A DNA stretch of 32,033 bases from Fidelibacterota bacterium (lineage in GTDB: Bacteria > Pseudomonadota > Alphaproteobacteria > Rhodospirillales > Rhodospirillaceae), in the NCBI GenBank assembly GCA_947473445.1, contig CANJEU010000001.1:1-32033 (forward strand), given 5' to 3'. Both the position numbers and the translations under genes were made by a program. Within the stretch, counting starts at the first letter, position 1; each line of letters opens with the position of its first letter. The notes under the pieces are model-generated. The model saw nothing but the letters and a program-made list of their open reading frames with translations. It did no database searches and was not told the DNA's origin. This document shows, piece after piece, positions 23,532 through 31,984 of this stretch.

Positions 23532-24266
23532 ATGGATCTCGGACTTAAGAACCGCCGCGCATTGGTGATGGGCGCCTCACGAGGGCTAGGGCGCGCCATC
23601 GCCGAAGCCTTGGTGGCTGACGGCGCGAAAGTCGGCATCTGCGCGCGCGAGGGTGCGCGGCTGCATGAGACCGCCGAGGCCATCGGCGCGCAGGCATTCG
23701 CCGCCAATCTTTCCGAGGACGGTGCAGGCGCGGCCGTTGTGCGTGATGCACGCGCGGGCCTTGGGGGCCTCGATATTCTTGTGGTGAATACCGGCGGTCC
23801 ACCCGCAGGCACCTTCGATATGCTGGACGATGCGGCCTGGCGGGCGGGCTTCGAAAGCCTCGTCATCAGCGCCGTTCAGTCGATCCGTGAAGCCCTGCCC
23901 GGCATGCGCGCACAGAAGTGGGGCCGCATCATCATCGTGACCTCGGTGAGTGCGCGCGAGCCGATCCCCACCATCGTCATTTCCAATGTCATGCGTCCGG
24001 GCCTTCATGGCCTGATCAACACCCTGAGCAAGGATGTCGCCGCGGACGGCATTACACTCAACGCCGTGATGCCGGGATTTATATTGACCGAACGCATCGT
24101 TGAAACCGGCTTCGACCAGGCTAAGCTGATCGAGCAGATTCCAGCCCGGCGCCTGGGCAAGCCCGAAGAAGTCGGGGCGCTTGCGGCGTTCCTGGCCTCG
24201 GACGCCGCGGCTTATATCAACGGTCAGGCGATCGCCTGCGACGGCGCGCTGCAGCGTTCGATCTAA
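23532..24266 (+). CDS. SDR-fold oxidoreductase-like protein lacking the YxxxK pair
   Basis: A 244-residue Rossmann-fold protein of the short-chain dehydrogenase superfamily. The cofactor loop GASRGLG (about 14-20) and the NTGGPP segment (about 86-91, standing in for NAG) are kept. The region that normally reads S-x12-Y-x3-K is TSVSAREPIPTIVISNVMRPG, so Tyr is Ser and Lys is Arg at the expected spacing. This SNxxR variant recurs in a distinct SDR subgroup often annotated as 3-oxoacyl-ACP reductase. It may bind cofactor with a changed mechanism. AAGGGAG lies seven bases before the ATG. It is divergent from the hydratase/QOR pair and followed directly by a terminator. Confidence 0.88.
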   Translation: MDLGLKNRRALVMGASRGLGRAIAEALVADGAKVGICAREGARLHETAEAIGAQAFAANLSEDGAGAAVVRDARAGLGGLDILVVNTGGPPAGTFDMLDDAAWRAGFESLVISAVQSIREALPGMRAQKWGRIIIVTSVSAREPIPTIVISNVMRPGLHGLINTLSKDVAADGITLNAVMPGFILTERIVETGFDQAKLIEQIPARRLGKPEEVGALAAFLASDAAAYINGQAIACDGALQRSI

Positions 24267-24300
24267 AAAAAACGCGGCCCCGGAACGGGACCGCGTTTTG
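24267..24300. terminator. Bidirectional intrinsic terminator between convergent genes
   Basis: A 14-bp stem with one mismatch runs from 24269 to 24299 (AAAACGCGGCCCCG against CGGGACCGCGTTTT, loop GAA). On the minus strand it ends in a run of eight T, so it is strongest for the exported-protein gene at 24323. On the plus strand there are only four T after the SDR gene. Confidence 0.88.
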
Positions 24301-24322
24301 ATGTCTTACCAAACCGCAGGCG

Positions 24323-25444
24323 CTATTCGCGCGAAGCCGCCGTCGTCGGCGTCACCGCGCCATCGGTTGCCGCGACCTGCTGCGGCGGATGGGTGATATA
24401 GGTCTGGCGGAACTTGAGTTCCGTCGTGCCCGAGATGGCCATGTTCTGACCGGTCACTGGATCGGGCTTCGCATCGGCGAGGCGGCGCATCGCGCGATAA
24501 AGCGAAGGCGCGGAAACCTGACCGTAGCTCAGGTGATGGGTGCTCCAGCTGATCACGAGGCGCTTTACCCACGCGTCAACGTCGGTATAGCCGGCCATGA
24601 TGCCGTCGGCCCCATCGGGACGCAGCTTCAGGCGGAAGCGCACATCCTGCATCGGCAGGATAGTCGAGGTATCGAAGGTCATCGAATAGGGGATGATCAG
24701 GTCGTGGGCGTCAGTGGTCAGAACGCCATCGACGATCTTGCCCTTGAAGGTCTGGATGAACTGCTTGCCCCAGCGCATATCGACACGCTGCGTGCTGCCG
24801 GCCACATAAGCGCTGCCCGACGCATCGCCCATCAGTTCGTCGAGACCGCGATAGGTCGTGAGCGTCACATCCGGATCGTTGACGAGATCATCGACCTCGG
24901 TGATTTCCAGCAACATGCGGTTTTGGTTATAGCGGCGCATGTATTCATTTTCGAAATGCATCTGCGCGCCGTCCGGACCACGCCAGCCGGCGATGCAGCC
25001 CAGCGCGCGGTGCATCTGATTGTCGATGCCCTTCACGCCGTCGGGGCTGGTGAAATCGTTGGCGTCGACTTTGCCGTCGAGGTCCATGCCGTCGGCGATC
25101 TTGCCGCCGGCTTCACGGAAGACGAATTGCTCTTCGGTGTTTTGCGGATGCCAGATTTGGCCTTCGCGCTCGAGCTGGCTTTCGGCCAGCAACGGCTTCT
25201 TCGGACCGTCGGTCGGATAGAGCACCGCGAACTGCTCGCGGTTGCCATCGTTGAGTCCGTTCGGACATTCGAGCTTGCCGTCGGGGGATTGCGTGACCGA
25301 CCATTTGCGGTTGATGAGCACGTAGCCGATCGTGCGGTCGCGAAGACCCGGCTCGCTTTTGGACACGGTCTGCGCCGCGCCCGTCGTGGTTACGAGGCCA
25401 ACGGCAATCGCAGCGGCGGCCACACCTGAGGTGAGACGCTTCAT
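24323..25444 (-). CDS. Exported protein of unknown function
   Basis: A 373-residue secreted or periplasmic protein. The start at 25444 is set by GGGAGGA about seven bases upstream and a clean signal peptide (MKRLTSGVAAAAIAVGLVTTTGAAQ, about 1-25). The mature part begins with EPGLRDRTIGYVLINRKWSV. It then has WPSL-like beta-rich blocks, a segment ADGMDLDGKVDANDFTSPDG that resembles a Ca-binding loop (DLDGKVDANDF), and a C-terminal block with STHHLSYGQVSAPSLYRAMRRLADAKPDP. Only a few Cys are present. I do not recognise the family. The protein may bind calcium; that is inference from the one loop. The gene lies between two terminated or divergent units and is likely transcribed alone. Confidence 0.72.
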   Translation of the reverse strand: MKRLTSGVAAAAIAVGLVTTTGAAQTVSKSEPGLRDRTIGYVLINRKWSVTQSPDGKLECPNGLNDGNREQFAVLYPTDGPKKPLLAESQLEREGQIWHPQNTEEQFVFREAGGKIADGMDLDGKVDANDFTSPDGVKGIDNQMHRALGCIAGWRGPDGAQMHFENEYMRRYNQNRMLLEITEVDDLVNDPDVTLTTYRGLDELMGDASGSAYVAGSTQRVDMRWGKQFIQTFKGKIVDGVLTTDAHDLIIPYSMTFDTSTILPMQDVRFRLKLRPDGADGIMAGYTDVDAWVKRLVISWSTHHLSYGQVSAPSLYRAMRRLADAKPDPVTGQNMAISGTTELKFRQTYITHPPQQVAATDGAVTPTTAASRE

Positions 25445-25583
25445 CACAAAATCCTCCCTATCGCTGCCGCCGGAGCGGCATCTCCTATCACCAGTATATA
25501 TGAGAAGGCCCGCGAGCGGGAGCCACCACAAATCCCACCGCGGCCCTCTAAGCTATTGATAAATATAAGTTCTACCTACGCGA

Positions 25584-25595
25584 CCGTCCGGACGG
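25584..25595. promoter_or_regulatory. 12-bp perfect palindrome CCGTCCGGACGG
   Basis: A self-complementary 12-mer lies 17 bases after the stop of the bifunctional beta-oxidation gene and 140 bases before the start of the exported-protein gene, both on the minus strand. No T run follows, so it is not a good terminator. A TetR-like operator for the downstream gene is possible but unproven. Confidence 0.35.
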
Positions 25596-25611
25596 ACATT
25601 TATTTCAGGTC

Positions 25612-27651
25612 TCAATTGGCGCTCGCCGCCGCGCGCAGCGTCTTCGAAACGGGCCACCACTTCCCGAAAGCGCCCTTCCCAAATCGCTCAACCGTCTTGA
25701 GCACGTTTGGAAGGCCGAGCGCGCGGGCGTAGCACATCGGGCCGCCGCGATGACGGGGGAAGCCGTAGCCGTTCACATAGACCACATCGATATCGTCGAT
25801 GCTGCGCGCGATGCCTTCTTCGACGATGGCATAACCTTCGTTGACCAGCGCCAGCATGGTGCGCTCGACGATCTCGCTGTCGGTGATCGCACGCGGCGTC
25901 GTGCTCGCATTGGCGCGCGCTTCTTCGATGAAGGCGAGCGCCGCGGGGTTGGGGGCTTTTGCGCCGGCGGTATAGGTGTAGAAGCCCGAACCCGACTTCT
26001 GACCGAGGTGCCCCGCTTCGACCAGCTTGTCGTGAACAATGGTCGCCATGGGTTCGAAGCTGCCGGGTTTTGCCTCTTTCCGGGCCTTGTAGCCGATATC
26101 GATGCCGGAGAGATCGGCGACCGCGAAGGGTCCCATGGCCATGCCGAAGGCGGTCAGCGCCCTGTCGACCTGCTCGGGCGTTGCGCCTTCGAGCAAGAGC
26201 AGGCCCGCTTCACGCACATAAGCGCGCAGCATGCGATTGCCGATGAAGCCGGGGCAAACGCCCGCGACCACGGGGATCTTGTTGGTGGCCTTTGCAAGAG
26301 CAAGGGCGGTGACAACCGCGACGGGCCCTGTCTTTTCGGCGCGCACCACTTCCAAGAGCTTCATGATGTTCGCGGGACTGAAGTAGTGGAGACCGATGAC
26401 CGCTTCGGGACGCGAAGTGAACGCCGCGATCTCATTGATGTCGAGGTAGGAGGTGTTAGTCGCAATGATGGCGCCGGGCTTGGCGACCGCATCGATCTGC
26501 TGAACGACCGCCTTCTTCACCTCCATCGATTCGAAGACCGCTTCGATGATCAGGTCGCAATCGCTCAAGGATGCATAATCCGTCGCGCCGCTCACATTTT
26601 CGACGCGCTGATCGCGCTGGGCTTCGGTGATACGCCCCTTTGTCACCGACTCCTGATAGTTCGACTGAATGCGCGCAAGGCCCTTATCCAGCGCCTCGTC
26701 GTTCATCTCCAGCATGCGCACCTTCATGCCGGCGTCGAGATAAGTCATTGCGATGCCGCAGCCCATCGTGCCGGCGCCGATGACGCCCACCGTCTTGATC
26801 TCGGCCGGTTTCACATCGCCGATATCATCCGGCGCCTTCGAGGAACCGCGTTCGGCAAAGAAGATGTGGCGTAGGGCCCTGGCTTCTTCGCTGGCGCGCA
26901 GTTGCAGGAACAACGCCCGTTCCTCCGCAACACCTTCGGCGAACGATTTGCCCGCCGTCGATCTGATGAGGTTGATGGCGGCGCCCGGCGCATAGGCGCC
27001 CTTCGCCTGCTTACGCGTTGCGCCCGCGAGCGCTTCGAACTTCTCAGTATCGAGATGGAACGTGCGTTCCGAGAGGCGGCGGCCTTGGATGGACTGTGAC
27101 GTCGCGATTTTCACCGCCGCGTCCACATGATCTTCGGCAACGGCATCGACAAGGCCTAGCTTCTCGGCCTTTACCGCATCGACCGGTTTTCCCGACGTGA
27201 TCATTTCGGCCGCCGTGATCGGATCGATCAGGCGCGGCAGGCGCTGGGTGCCGCCGGCGCCAGGCACGAGGCCGAGCGTCACTTCCGGAAGGCCGAGTTT
27301 AGCGCCTTTCGCGGCGACGCGATAATGACAGGCGAGCGCAATCTCCAGTCCGCCACCGAGCGCTTGTCCATGGATCGCCGCGACAATCGGTTTGTCTGAA
27401 TTTTCAATAGCGTTGGTGACATCGGGCAGGAACGGCGCGGTCGGCGGCGCGCCGAATTCCTTCACGTCCGCCCCGGCGATGAACGTGCGCCCCCTACATG
27501 TAATCACGATGCCCTTGACCGTCGCGTCCGACGCCGCATCGGTCACGCCCGACAGAAGCGCCGCGCGTACGTCCTGCGAAAGGGCATTCACGGGCGGATT
27601 GTCGATCCATAGGATCAGGCAGCCTTCGCGGTTTTCGCGCGTAACAGTCAT
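25612..27651 (-). CDS. Bifunctional enoyl-CoA hydratase / 3-hydroxyacyl-CoA dehydrogenase
   Basis: A 679-residue multifunctional beta-oxidation enzyme. The start at 27651 is chosen for GGAG about seven bases upstream; an in-frame TTG at 27669 is less likely. The crotonase part (about 1-190) has both catalytic Glu residues (E103 in GGGLEIALAC and E123 in LPEVTLGLVPGAGG). The dehydrogenase part (about 285-470) has the NAD loop GVIGAGTMGCGIA and the catalytic His of IGLHYFSPANIMKLLEVV. Two C-terminal helical domains follow (PGFIGNRMLRAY and a second RHRGGP-containing part). Length and order match the short ~700-residue form related to peroxisomal bifunctional enzyme, without the longer FadB linker. 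Last gene of the paa operon, 30 bases after paaK. It may do the PaaF/PaaH steps toward 3-oxoadipyl-CoA. Confidence 0.93.
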   Translation of the reverse strand: MTVTRENREGCLILWIDNPPVNALSQDVRAALLSGVTDAASDATVKGIVITCRGRTFIAGADVKEFGAPPTAPFLPDVTNAIENSDKPIVAAIHGQALGGGLEIALACHYRVAAKGAKLGLPEVTLGLVPGAGGTQRLPRLIDPITAAEMITSGKPVDAVKAEKLGLVDAVAEDHVDAAVKIATSQSIQGRRLSERTFHLDTEKFEALAGATRKQAKGAYAPGAAINLIRSTAGKSFAEGVAEERALFLQLRASEEARALRHIFFAERGSSKAPDDIGDVKPAEIKTVGVIGAGTMGCGIAMTYLDAGMKVRMLEMNDEALDKGLARIQSNYQESVTKGRITEAQRDQRVENVSGATDYASLSDCDLIIEAVFESMEVKKAVVQQIDAVAKPGAIIATNTSYLDINEIAAFTSRPEAVIGLHYFSPANIMKLLEVVRAEKTGPVAVVTALALAKATNKIPVVAGVCPGFIGNRMLRAYVREAGLLLLEGATPEQVDRALTAFGMAMGPFAVADLSGIDIGYKARKEAKPGSFEPMATIVHDKLVEAGHLGQKSGSGFYTYTAGAKAPNPAALAFIEEARANASTTPRAITDSEIVERTMLALVNEGYAIVEEGIARSIDDIDVVYVNGYGFPRHRGGPMCYARALGLPNVLKTVERFGKGAFGKWWPVSKTLRAAASAN

Positions 27652-27681
27652 GGGAAACTCCAAACTCAAATTTTGGCCAAC

Positions 27682-28953
27682 TTAGATTTTAGGGCGGCGG
27701 TCGATGACGCGCTTGGCCTTGCCTTGCGAACGATCAAGCGAGCCGGGGGTTTTTAGATCGACGGCGATGCTGATGCCAATAATGTCTTTCACCCGCGCGA
27801 CCAATGCGGCGGCGTCTGCGGCGCAATCGGCGTCGCCTGCGTCTGGACGGCGCTCGACGAGAACCGTCACTTCATCGGTACGGGCGGGCCGTGACACATC
27901 GATGACGTAATGGGGCGAGAGTCGCGTGCATTTCAGCAACTGCTCTTCGATCTGGCTGGGAAATACGTTGACCCCGCGAATGATCAGCATGTCGTCGCTG
28001 CGCGCCTTTATCCGCGCCATGCGCCGCATGGCACGGCCCTGCCCGGGCAGCAGGCGCGTCAGATCGCGGGTGCGATAGCGGATGACCGGCATCGCTTCTT
28101 TTGTGAGTGAGGTTAAGATCAGCTCACCCTCCTCACCATCAGGCAATAGGGCGCCGGTCTCGGGATCGACGATTTCAGGATAGAAGTGGTCTTCCCAGAT
28201 GGTGGGGCCGTCCTTGGTGTCGGCATATTCCTGCGCGACGCCCGGCCCCATGACTTCCGAGAGGCCGTAAATATCCACCGCGGTAATGTCGAACGCCTCT
28301 TCGATCTCACGCCGCATGCCTTCGCCCCAAGGTTCGGCTCCGAAAATTCCGATCCTCAGGGACGAGCTGCGCGGGTCGATGCCCTGACGACGAAACTCAT
28401 CGAGGATCGCGAGCATATAGCTCGGCGTCACCATGATGATCTCCGGCGCGAAGTCGGTGATGAGCTGGACCTGGCGTTCCGTCTGCCCGCCGGACATAGG
28501 GATCACGGCGCAGCCCAGGCGCTCGGCGCCGTAGTGCGCACCGAGGCCGCCGGTGAACAAGCCGTAGCCGTAGGCGATATGGACCTTCATCCCCCGGCGC
28601 CCGCCGGCGGCATGAATGGAACGGGCCATAAGATCGGCCCAGGTGTCGATGTCGCCCTGGGTATATCCGACGACCGTTGGTTTGCCCGTTGTGCCCGACG
28701 ACGCGTGGATGCGCACGAGGTCGGTCTGCGGAACGGCCAGGAACCCAAAAGGATAGGCCGCGCGTAAATCGGCTTTGCTGGTGAAGGGAAACTTCGCGAG
28801 ATCCTCAAGCGAGGAGATGCTTGCCGGCGACACGCCCGCGGCGTCGAATTTGGCGCGATATGCGGGATTGCCAGCCACCGCGCGGGCGATTGTCTCTTTC
28901 AGGCGTTCAAGCTGCAGCGCGCGCAGCTGAAGGATGGAAAGTGTGGGATCCAT
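27682..28953 (-). CDS. paaK: Phenylacetate-CoA ligase
   Basis: Cytoplasmic AMP-forming ligase that turns phenylacetate, CoA and ATP into phenylacetyl-CoA, the first step of the pathway. About 423 residues from the ATG at 28953 (MDPTLSILQLRALQLERL). A GTG at 28974, six bases after the paaZ stop, would add seven residues and is possible. Seen motifs are the phosphate loop HASSGTTGKPTVVGYT (about 84-99), the segment VDIYGLSEVMGPG for adenylate binding, IRYRTRDLTRLLPG, and the C-terminal GVNVFPSQIEEQLL. These are typical of PaaK rather than of other acyl-CoA synthetases. It lies between paaZ and the bifunctional beta-oxidation gene, all on the same strand. Confidence 0.95.
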   Translation of the reverse strand: MDPTLSILQLRALQLERLKETIARAVAGNPAYRAKFDAAGVSPASISSLEDLAKFPFTSKADLRAAYPFGFLAVPQTDLVRIHASSGTTGKPTVVGYTQGDIDTWADLMARSIHAAGGRRGMKVHIAYGYGLFTGGLGAHYGAERLGCAVIPMSGGQTERQVQLITDFAPEIIMVTPSYMLAILDEFRRQGIDPRSSSLRIGIFGAEPWGEGMRREIEEAFDITAVDIYGLSEVMGPGVAQEYADTKDGPTIWEDHFYPEIVDPETGALLPDGEEGELILTSLTKEAMPVIRYRTRDLTRLLPGQGRAMRRMARIKARSDDMLIIRGVNVFPSQIEEQLLKCTRLSPHYVIDVSRPARTDEVTVLVERRPDAGDADCAADAAALVARVKDIIGISIAVDLKTPGSLDRSQGKAKRVIDRRPKI

Positions 28954-28980
28954 TGTCACCGCAATCGATCCCACCTGCCC

Positions 28981-31011
28981 TTACACAGCATTCATGGTCA
29001 GGAGGTCGTAGGTCGCGACCAGTTCGTCGGCCTGGTTGTAGACCTGCACGAACCAGCGCACTTCGCCGTATTCTTCCTTGCGCGTGGTCTTGGACTTCAC
29101 GGTCAGCGTGACGTGGATGCTTTCACCGGCGGCCACCGGTTTGACGAAGCGCAAGTTGTCGAGGCCGTAGTTGGCAAGCACAGGACCCGGCGCCGGGTCG
29201 ACGAACAGACCCGCGGCGAAGGACAGCAGAAGGTATCCGTGCGCAACACGGCCCGGGAAGAAAGGATTGGCCTTCGCGGCCTCTTCGTCCATGTGAGCGT
29301 AGAACTTGTCGCCGGTGAATTCGGCGAAGTGTTCGATATCCGCGATGGTGATTTCGCGCGCCGGCGTCGTGACGGTGTAACCCGGCTCCAGCTCGCCGAA
29401 CTTCAGGCGGAACGGATGGCGCGTCGCGGGTGTTTGCGCAGCGCCCGGCAGATAGGTGCCGACAACGCCGGCGAGCAGTGTCGGGCTGCCCTGCAGCGCG
29501 GTACGCTGCATATAATGTTTGATGCCGCGCATGCCGCCCATTTCTTCGCCGCCGCCGGCGCGGCCAGGGCCGCCGTGCACAAGCACCGGCAGCGGTGAAC
29601 CGTGACCGGTGGATTCCTTGGCGCAATCGCGATCGATGAACACCATGCGGCCGTGATATGCGCCCGCGCCCAGCACCGCTTCCTGCGCAATTTCCGCATC
29701 GTGCGTGAATACCGAGATCGCCAGCGAGCCCATGCCGCGATTGGCGAGCGCGATGGCGTCATCGAAATCCTTGTACGGCATCAAAGTCGACACCGGACCG
29801 AAGGCTTCCACGTCATGCACGGCGCTTGCCGTCCACGGATCGTCGGTGCGCAACAGGATGGGGGACATGAACGCGCCGTTCGCGGTGTTCTCGCCTTGAA
29901 CCTTGACGCTGTTCGGATCGCCGTAGACGATCTTGGCGACCTGCGCGAGTTCAGCCACTTTCGCGCGCACGTCCTTCAGCTGATCCTGGCTGGCAAGTGC
30001 GCCCATGCGCACGCCTTCAAGGCGCGGATCGCCGATGACGGTCTTGTCGAGGCGCGCGGAGATCGCTTTCTGCACCTCGTCCATCAAGTTCGCGGGCACC
30101 ATGGCGCGGCGGATGGCCGTGCACTTCTGGCCGGCCTTCACGGTCATTTCCTTGACGACTTCTTTCACGAACAAATCGAATTCCGGGGTATCGGGCTTCG
30201 CGTCGGGGCCAAGGATCGAGGCGTTGAGTGAATCACGCTCGGCGACGAAGCGCACGGACTCGCGCGCCACCACCGGATGGGCCTGAAGTTTCATGGACGT
30301 GCGCGCGGACCCGGTGAAGGAAATCGCATCCTGGCAGGTCAGGTGATCGAGCAGGTCGCCGGCCGAGCCCGCGATGAACTGGATCGCACCTTCGGGCAGC
30401 ACCTTTGAATCAATCATGATGCGGAAAGCCGCTTCGGCGAGATAGGCGGTGGAGGAGCCCGGCTTGACGATGCAGGGCACGCCGGCCAGCAGCGTCGGCG
30501 CCAGCTTCTCTAGCATGCCCCACACGGGGAAATTGAAGGCGTTGATATGCACGGCCACCCCCTGCAGCGAGGTGTAAACGTGCTGGCCGACGAAGGTGCC
30601 GGTCTTGCCGAGCACTTCGAGATCGCCGTCCATCAGGATGCGCTTGTTGGGAAGTTCGCGGCGGCCCTTCGAGCTGAAGCTGAACAGCGTGCCGGCGCCG
30701 CCCTCGATATCGATCCAGCTATCGGTGCGCGTTGCGCCCGAGGAGTAGGAAAGCTCGTACAGTTCTTCCTTGCGCGCCATGATGGCCGTTGCCAGCGCCT
30801 TCAGCGCAAAGGCGCGTTCATGGAACGTCATCTTGCGCAGCGCCGGGCCGCCGACTTTGCGCGCATGTTCGGCCATCTTCTTGAAATCGATGCCGTCCGA
30901 GCCGGTCTCGGCGATCTGCTGGCCGTTCACGGCCGAGAAGATGGGGGCGAGCTTGCCCTCGCCCGAAATCCACTTATTCGCGGCATAATTCTGAAGACGG
31001 ATCATCGACAT
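28981..31011 (-). CDS. paaZ: Bifunctional oxepin-CoA hydrolase / 3-oxo-5,6-dehydrosuberyl-CoA semialdehyde dehydrogenase
   Basis: Fused ring-opening enzyme of the phenylacetate pathway, 676 residues, as usual for PaaZ. The N-terminal aldehyde dehydrogenase part (about 1-515) has INAFNFPVWGMLEKLAP, SFTGSARTS, the general-base region FVAERDSLNA and the nucleophile Cys in KAGQKCTAIRRAMVP. The C-terminal MaoC-like (R)-hydratase part (about 535-676) has FAEFTGDKFYAHMDEEAAKANPFF and RVAHGYLLLSFAAGL with the hotdog-fold His. The hydratase opens the oxepin ring and the dehydrogenase oxidises the aldehyde to an acid. It starts 57 bases after paaG and ends just before paaK. Confidence 0.97.
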   Translation of the reverse strand: MSMIRLQNYAANKWISGEGKLAPIFSAVNGQQIAETGSDGIDFKKMAEHARKVGGPALRKMTFHERAFALKALATAIMARKEELYELSYSSGATRTDSWIDIEGGAGTLFSFSSKGRRELPNKRILMDGDLEVLGKTGTFVGQHVYTSLQGVAVHINAFNFPVWGMLEKLAPTLLAGVPCIVKPGSSTAYLAEAAFRIMIDSKVLPEGAIQFIAGSAGDLLDHLTCQDAISFTGSARTSMKLQAHPVVARESVRFVAERDSLNASILGPDAKPDTPEFDLFVKEVVKEMTVKAGQKCTAIRRAMVPANLMDEVQKAISARLDKTVIGDPRLEGVRMGALASQDQLKDVRAKVAELAQVAKIVYGDPNSVKVQGENTANGAFMSPILLRTDDPWTASAVHDVEAFGPVSTLMPYKDFDDAIALANRGMGSLAISVFTHDAEIAQEAVLGAGAYHGRMVFIDRDCAKESTGHGSPLPVLVHGGPGRAGGGEEMGGMRGIKHYMQRTALQGSPTLLAGVVGTYLPGAAQTPATRHPFRLKFGELEPGYTVTTPAREITIADIEHFAEFTGDKFYAHMDEEAAKANPFFPGRVAHGYLLLSFAAGLFVDPAPGPVLANYGLDNLRFVKPVAAGESIHVTLTVKSKTTRKEEYGEVRWFVQVYNQADELVATYDLLTMNAV

Positions 31012-31068
31012 GCGGTGTGTCCTAACTGGTGTGATTACGCGCGAAACAATGCGCGGCGTTGTAAGGCT

Positions 31069-31860
31069 TTAGGCGCCGGTGAACTTCGGCTTACGCTTTT
31101 CCATGAAAGCGCTGACGCCCTCTAGATAGTCGTGACTGCCGCCCAGTTCACGCATGAGGTCGCGTTCGATATCGAGCTCGGTCGGAAGGTCCTTGAGCCA
31201 CGCGGAACGGATGGCTGCTTTTGTCGCCGCGAGGCCGCGGGTCGGGCCGACGGCGAAACGGGTGGCAATCGCATCGACTTCTTCGGCAAGCTTATCGTCG
31301 TCAACACACTTCCAGATCAGGCCCCACGCCGCGGCGGTTTCAGCCGGGATCGGCTCGCCGGTCAGGGCCATGCCGAGCGCGCGCGCCTGCCCGACGTGTT
31401 TGGCAAGGTGCCAGGTCCCGCCGGAGTCCGGGATTAAACCAATGTTGGCGAAGGATTCGATGAACTTGGCGCTGCGCGCGGCGATGACGATGTCACATGC
31501 GACGGCAATATTGGCGCCCGCGCCGGCGGCAACGCCGTTCACCGCGCAGATCACCGGCATGCGCAAGTTCGCAAGGCGCTTGATGAGCGGGCCATAATAG
31601 GTTTCCACCGAATGCCCGAGATCGACCGGCGCCGCGCCTGGCGCAACCGCGCGGTCGTTAAGATCCTGGCCCGCGCAGAAACCGCGGCCCGCACCCGTGA
31701 GCACGAGCACGCGAACATCCTTGTTGGTCTCGACTTCCGTCAGGGCCGCCGCGACTTCCTTGTGCATCTGCACGGTGAAGCTGTTGAGGCGGTCGGGGCG
31801 ATTGAGAGTCAGGCGGGCGAGGCCATCCTTGATCTCGAAAATGATGGTCTCGTTCTGCAT
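31069..31860 (-). CDS. paaG: 1,2-epoxyphenylacetyl-CoA isomerase
   Basis: Crotonase-fold isomerase of 263 residues that converts ring 1,2-epoxyphenylacetyl-CoA to 2-oxepin-2(3H)-ylideneacetyl-CoA. The sequence follows E. coli PaaG closely as I know it: LTLNRPDRLNSF, LTGAGRGFCAGQDLNDR, ICAVNGVAAGAGANIA, ARSAKFIESFANIGLIPDSGGTWHL (with the acidic catalytic residue in PDSGG), and the end DYLEGVSAFMEKRKPKFTG. This is a better fit than generic enoyl-CoA hydratases. It is first in the paaG-paaZ-paaK order and would be the promoter-proximal gene of the operon. Confidence 0.93.
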   Translation of the reverse strand: MQNETIIFEIKDGLARLTLNRPDRLNSFTVQMHKEVAAALTEVETNKDVRVLVLTGAGRGFCAGQDLNDRAVAPGAAPVDLGHSVETYYGPLIKRLANLRMPVICAVNGVAAGAGANIAVACDIVIAARSAKFIESFANIGLIPDSGGTWHLAKHVGQARALGMALTGEPIPAETAAAWGLIWKCVDDDKLAEEVDAIATRFAVGPTRGLAATKAAIRSAWLKDLPTELDIERDLMRELGGSHDYLEGVSAFMEKRKPKFTGA

Positions 31861-31984
31861 GCGCGTTCTCCCAAATTAATTCGCAGAATGGCCGGTCGGA
31901 TTATTATTGGCAAGGCGATTTCGTTGGCTTAAATACGCCCTCAGCGCATAGGTTGTCTTCCGTTTTCACATCACAAAAATAGAC
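31861..31984. promoter_or_regulatory. Divergent promoter region of the paa operon
   Basis: A 124-base AT-richer gap between paaG (minus) and the edge gene (plus). It contains the short inverted motif CCGGTCGG around 31892-31899. A TetR-type (PaaR) operator would be expected in such a place, but the symmetry seen is limited, so no operator is claimed. The promoters for both sides must lie here. Confidence 0.4.

Noticed and set aside
25750..26874. Plus-strand open frame of 374 codons
   Set aside because: Antisense to the bifunctional beta-oxidation gene; rich in His, Asp and Arg as shadow frames are.
31887..31904. PaaR/TetR operator in the paaG upstream gap
   Set aside because: The CCG-GT-CGG core is symmetric but flanks do not match, so it cannot be told from chance in GC-rich DNA.
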